32,518 nt of DNA from JBAZAX01 sp041671765 (GTDB lineage Bacteria > Babelota > Babeliae > Babelales > RVW-14): NCBI GenBank assembly GCA_041671765.1, contig JBAZAX010000018.1:1-32518 (forward strand), given 5' to 3'. Below are positions 30,572-32,518 of the stretch, one piece after another. The notes below the pieces were generated by a model. The model made no database searches. It saw nothing but the letters and a program-made list of their open reading frames with translations, and was not told the origin of the DNA. The position numbers were made by a program, and so were the translations under genes. Positions within the stretch are counted from its first letter, which is position 1; each line of letters begins with the position of its first letter.

Positions 30572-32056
30572 GTGAATATTAATTCTAGATGTATTTTGTT
30601 TTGTTTGATTATTTTTAATTTACTGTCGTTGGGCTTATCTGCAAAGAATTTCAATTATTTGACTTTACATATGAATTGTAAGGATGTCGAAAGTCTAGGT
30701 TATAATGACTGTAAGTTTAAAACAAATGGTGAAAACCTAATTGTGAGGAGATTTATAGAATCAAATGATTTGGTTTTTGATGTTGGTGCTAATTCAGGAG
30801 AATGGTCGGCACAGGTTTTTGATAATACCCCTGATGTTAGAGTGTATGCATTTGAGCCTATTCCAGATTTAATTTCTACGATTAATGAAAAACTTAAAGA
30901 TTATTTTATTAAGATTTTTAATGTTGCAGTTTTTTCTAGCGAAAAAAATATCAGTTTTTTTTACTACAAAGACCGATCTACTCTAAGTGGAATTAACTCA
31001 AGACCTGTTGTTAATAAAATGCTCAATAGTAAACCGCAAAAGATTAACGTTAAGGCGATAACTTTAGATAATTTTTGTAAAAATAGAGACATAAGGCATG
31101 TTGATTTTTTGAAAATTGACACTGAGGGGTGTGAATTTGCGGTTTTAACTGGCGCTAAGGATTTAATAAGGTCTGGGGCTATAGATTTTATTCAATTTGA
31201 ATACGGCGGAGCATATAATGATTCAAAGGTGACCCTAAAGCAGGTTTATCAACTTTTAACGAAAAATCGGTATGCTATTTTTAGAATATTTTCAAAAGGT
31301 TTAATTTATATTCCAATGTGGGATGATGGTCTCGAAAATTTTAAACTATCAAATTATTTGGCTATTTCTTACTCTCAATTGATTTCAATGAGTGGATTCA
31401 AAGATGTTTTAAAAACAGTCAAACCATTTCTTCCTGAAAATCCTGTAATATTGGAGGCGGGTGCTTTTGATGGGAAAGATAGTATTAAAATGGCAAATTT
31501 TTGGCCGAATGGTTTTGTTCATTCATTTGAGCCGATTTCAGAAAATTATGAAAAACTTGTTTCTAATGTTAATGGGTTAAAAAACGTGAGCACCTATGCG
31601 TTTGCCTTGGGTGAAAAAATAGGAGTTTTTGATTTTTATGTTTCTTCTTTTAAAGACAATCCAGATGTTCCAACGGCATCTAGTTCTATATTAGAACCTA
31701 CATCGCATTTAATAAGTACTTCATCTGTTCAATTCAATAAGAAAATTAAAATTCCGATGACTACGATTGATTCATGGGGCAAAGAAAATGGAATTGATAA
31801 TATTGATTTTATGTGGCTTGATATGCAAGGATATGAATTAAGTGCGCTTAATGCTTCGCCTGAAATTCTGAAAACCGTAAAAGCTATACATGTAGAACTT
31901 GAATTTCTTGAACTTTATAAGGATCAGTACTTATATCAGGACGTAAAAAAATGGTTGGAAGCAAATGGTTTTAAAATGATAGCATTTAACTTTGCTTGTC
32001 CATGGTCAGGAGATGGAATTTTTGTAAGAAAAATGAAAGGAATGAGTGATGAATAA
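30572..32056 (+). CDS. Exported protein with two FkbM-type methyltransferase domains
   Basis: This 494-residue protein has a signal peptide (about 1-24, CILFCLIIFNLLSLGLSA) and two FkbM SAM-dependent methyltransferase domains in tandem. Domain 1 (about 60-240): VFDVGANSG (D70-G76), FEP (94-96), DFLKIDTEGCE (178-188). Domain 2 (about 285-490): LEAGAFDGKDS (294-304), FEP (319-321), DFMWLDMQGYE (412-422). FkbM proteins O-methylate sugars or small molecules. Both SAM loops look intact, though domain 2 has AGAFDGKD where AGANxG is usual. The start is GTG 30572, decided by AGGAGAGGAG 5 nt upstream. It overlaps the next FkbM gene by 8 nt. Confidence 0.82.
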   Translation: MNINSRCILFCLIIFNLLSLGLSAKNFNYLTLHMNCKDVESLGYNDCKFKTNGENLIVRRFIESNDLVFDVGANSGEWSAQVFDNTPDVRVYAFEPIPDLISTINEKLKDYFIKIFNVAVFSSEKNISFFYYKDRSTLSGINSRPVVNKMLNSKPQKINVKAITLDNFCKNRDIRHVDFLKIDTEGCEFAVLTGAKDLIRSGAIDFIQFEYGGAYNDSKVTLKQVYQLLTKNRYAIFRIFSKGLIYIPMWDDGLENFKLSNYLAISYSQLISMSGFKDVLKTVKPFLPENPVILEAGAFDGKDSIKMANFWPNGFVHSFEPISENYEKLVSNVNGLKNVSTYAFALGEKIGVFDFYVSSFKDNPDVPTASSSILEPTSHLISTSSVQFNKKIKIPMTTIDSWGKENGIDNIDFMWLDMQGYELSALNASPEILKTVKAIHVELEFLELYKDQYLYQDVKKWLEANGFKMIAFNFACPWSGDGIFVRKMKGMSDE

Positions 32057-32518
32057 GTATATATTTAATTTTTTTATTGTAATTAGCATTTTTGTAACAA
32101 AAAATTTGAATGCAGTCCAAAATATAGAAAAATTTATTGGTAAATGTTTGAAAAATGGAGGGGTGGTTTTTGATATTGGCGCCAATGTTGGCGAAAAAAC
32201 TGATTCTTACCTTAAATTAGGTGCCAAGGTTGTTAGTGTTGAACCGCAGCCAAATTGCATTAAAGCTCTTTTGAAAAAATATGGTAAAAATAAAAACGTG
32301 GTTATTGTTGATAAAGCTATTGGGGATACAAGTGGCAAAATGTATATGAATATTTGCTCTTCGGCCCCTACCATTTCATCACTTTCAAATGATTGGATTA
32401 GTAAAAGTAGATTTTCTGAAAAATATAAATGGGATCAAAAGATAGAAGTAGATGTTATTACATTGGATGAGCTTATAGAGAAATTTGGAATTCCATCATT
32501 TTGTAAAATAGATGTTGA
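32049..32518 (+). CDS. Exported FkbM-type methyltransferase, 3'-truncated by window edge
   Basis: The frame from ATG 32049 is open to the window end (156 codons). It has a signal peptide (MNKYIFNFFIVISIFVTKNLNA), then VVFDIGANVGEKTDSYLKLG (D42-G48, SAM loop I), VVSVEPQP (E65) and VDVITLDELIEKFGIPSFCKIDV. This is the FkbM order of motifs. It overlaps the double-FkbM gene by 8 nt, so they are co-translated. Together they give three FkbM domains in a row, all predicted to be exported. Confidence 0.8.
   Translation, partial: MNKYIFNFFIVISIFVTKNLNAVQNIEKFIGKCLKNGGVVFDIGANVGEKTDSYLKLGAKVVSVEPQPNCIKALLKKYGKNKNVVIVDKAIGDTSGKMYMNICSSAPTISSLSNDWISKSRFSEKYKWDQKIEVDVITLDELIEKFGIPSFCKIDV

Noticed and set aside
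1..32518. CRISPR arrays, insertion sequences, prophage genes and rRNA
   Set aside because: No regularly spaced repeats, no transposase or integrase, no phage structural genes and no rRNA segments were seen.

Overview
The window is an AT-rich, gene-dense bacterial chromosome segment with short intergenic gaps. A Gram-negative-type envelope is indicated by a BamD-like outer-membrane lipoprotein, FtsL/FtsI, an M23 peptidase and a PilB/GspE-type ATPase. The set as a whole suggests a small-genome, possibly host-associated lineage such as Dependentiae (TM6). The signs are many N-terminally hydrophobic secreted proteins, palindromic repeats sitting inside genes, and one ATPase shorter than its family. 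That placement is inference from gene style; no rRNA is present to confirm it. One run of ten Ns (13909-13918) marks an assembly gap inside uvrC.

Layout. 1-3300: a truncated unknown ORF, then nrdG-nrdD (anaerobic ribonucleotide reductase and its activase) ending in a terminator. 3298-6563 (minus): MFS transporter, cysS and a thioredoxin-like lipoprotein. 6740-8730 (plus): ftsL-like and ftsI. 8750-9402 (minus): a HigB/HigA-type toxin-antitoxin pair. 9840-11062 (minus): yraN and a bamD-like gene. 11485-13266 (plus): nfeD, an SPFH/QmcA protein and a small TPR protein. 13263-15006 (minus): uvrC split by the N gap. 15232-18309 (plus): an unknown protein, an M23 peptidase and an unknown membrane protein. 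18368-20006 (minus): a short PilB/GspE ATPase coupled to a FUN14-like membrane protein.

20135-32518 holds housekeeping genes (HU, adenosine/adenine deaminase, tRNA-Leu, tRNA-Cys, miaB, ychF). Among them are genes with signal peptides and unusual domains: a histone-deacetylase-fold protein that has lost its zinc site, a large protein with a caspase-clan His/Cys dyad, a LicD-GNAT fusion, a protein with two FkbM methyltransferase domains, and the start of a third FkbM protein. These look like exported proteins that could act on host proteins or surface glycans. This is the most interesting part of the window.

Non-coding structure is also rich. Two diverged copies of a structured intergenic repeat (3076-3222 and 9643-9803) keep two hairpins at matching positions through paired base changes. 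A palindromic repeat lies in frame inside ftsI and again upstream of ychF, and another repeat family lies in frame inside uvrC. A GTAGCT...AGCGAA hairpin family occurs at three intergenic sites, one of which supplies the stop codon of yraN. A long hairpin begins close to the predicted transcription start of the thioredoxin-like gene. miaB is followed on the same strand by two tRNAs, both of the class that MiaB modifies.
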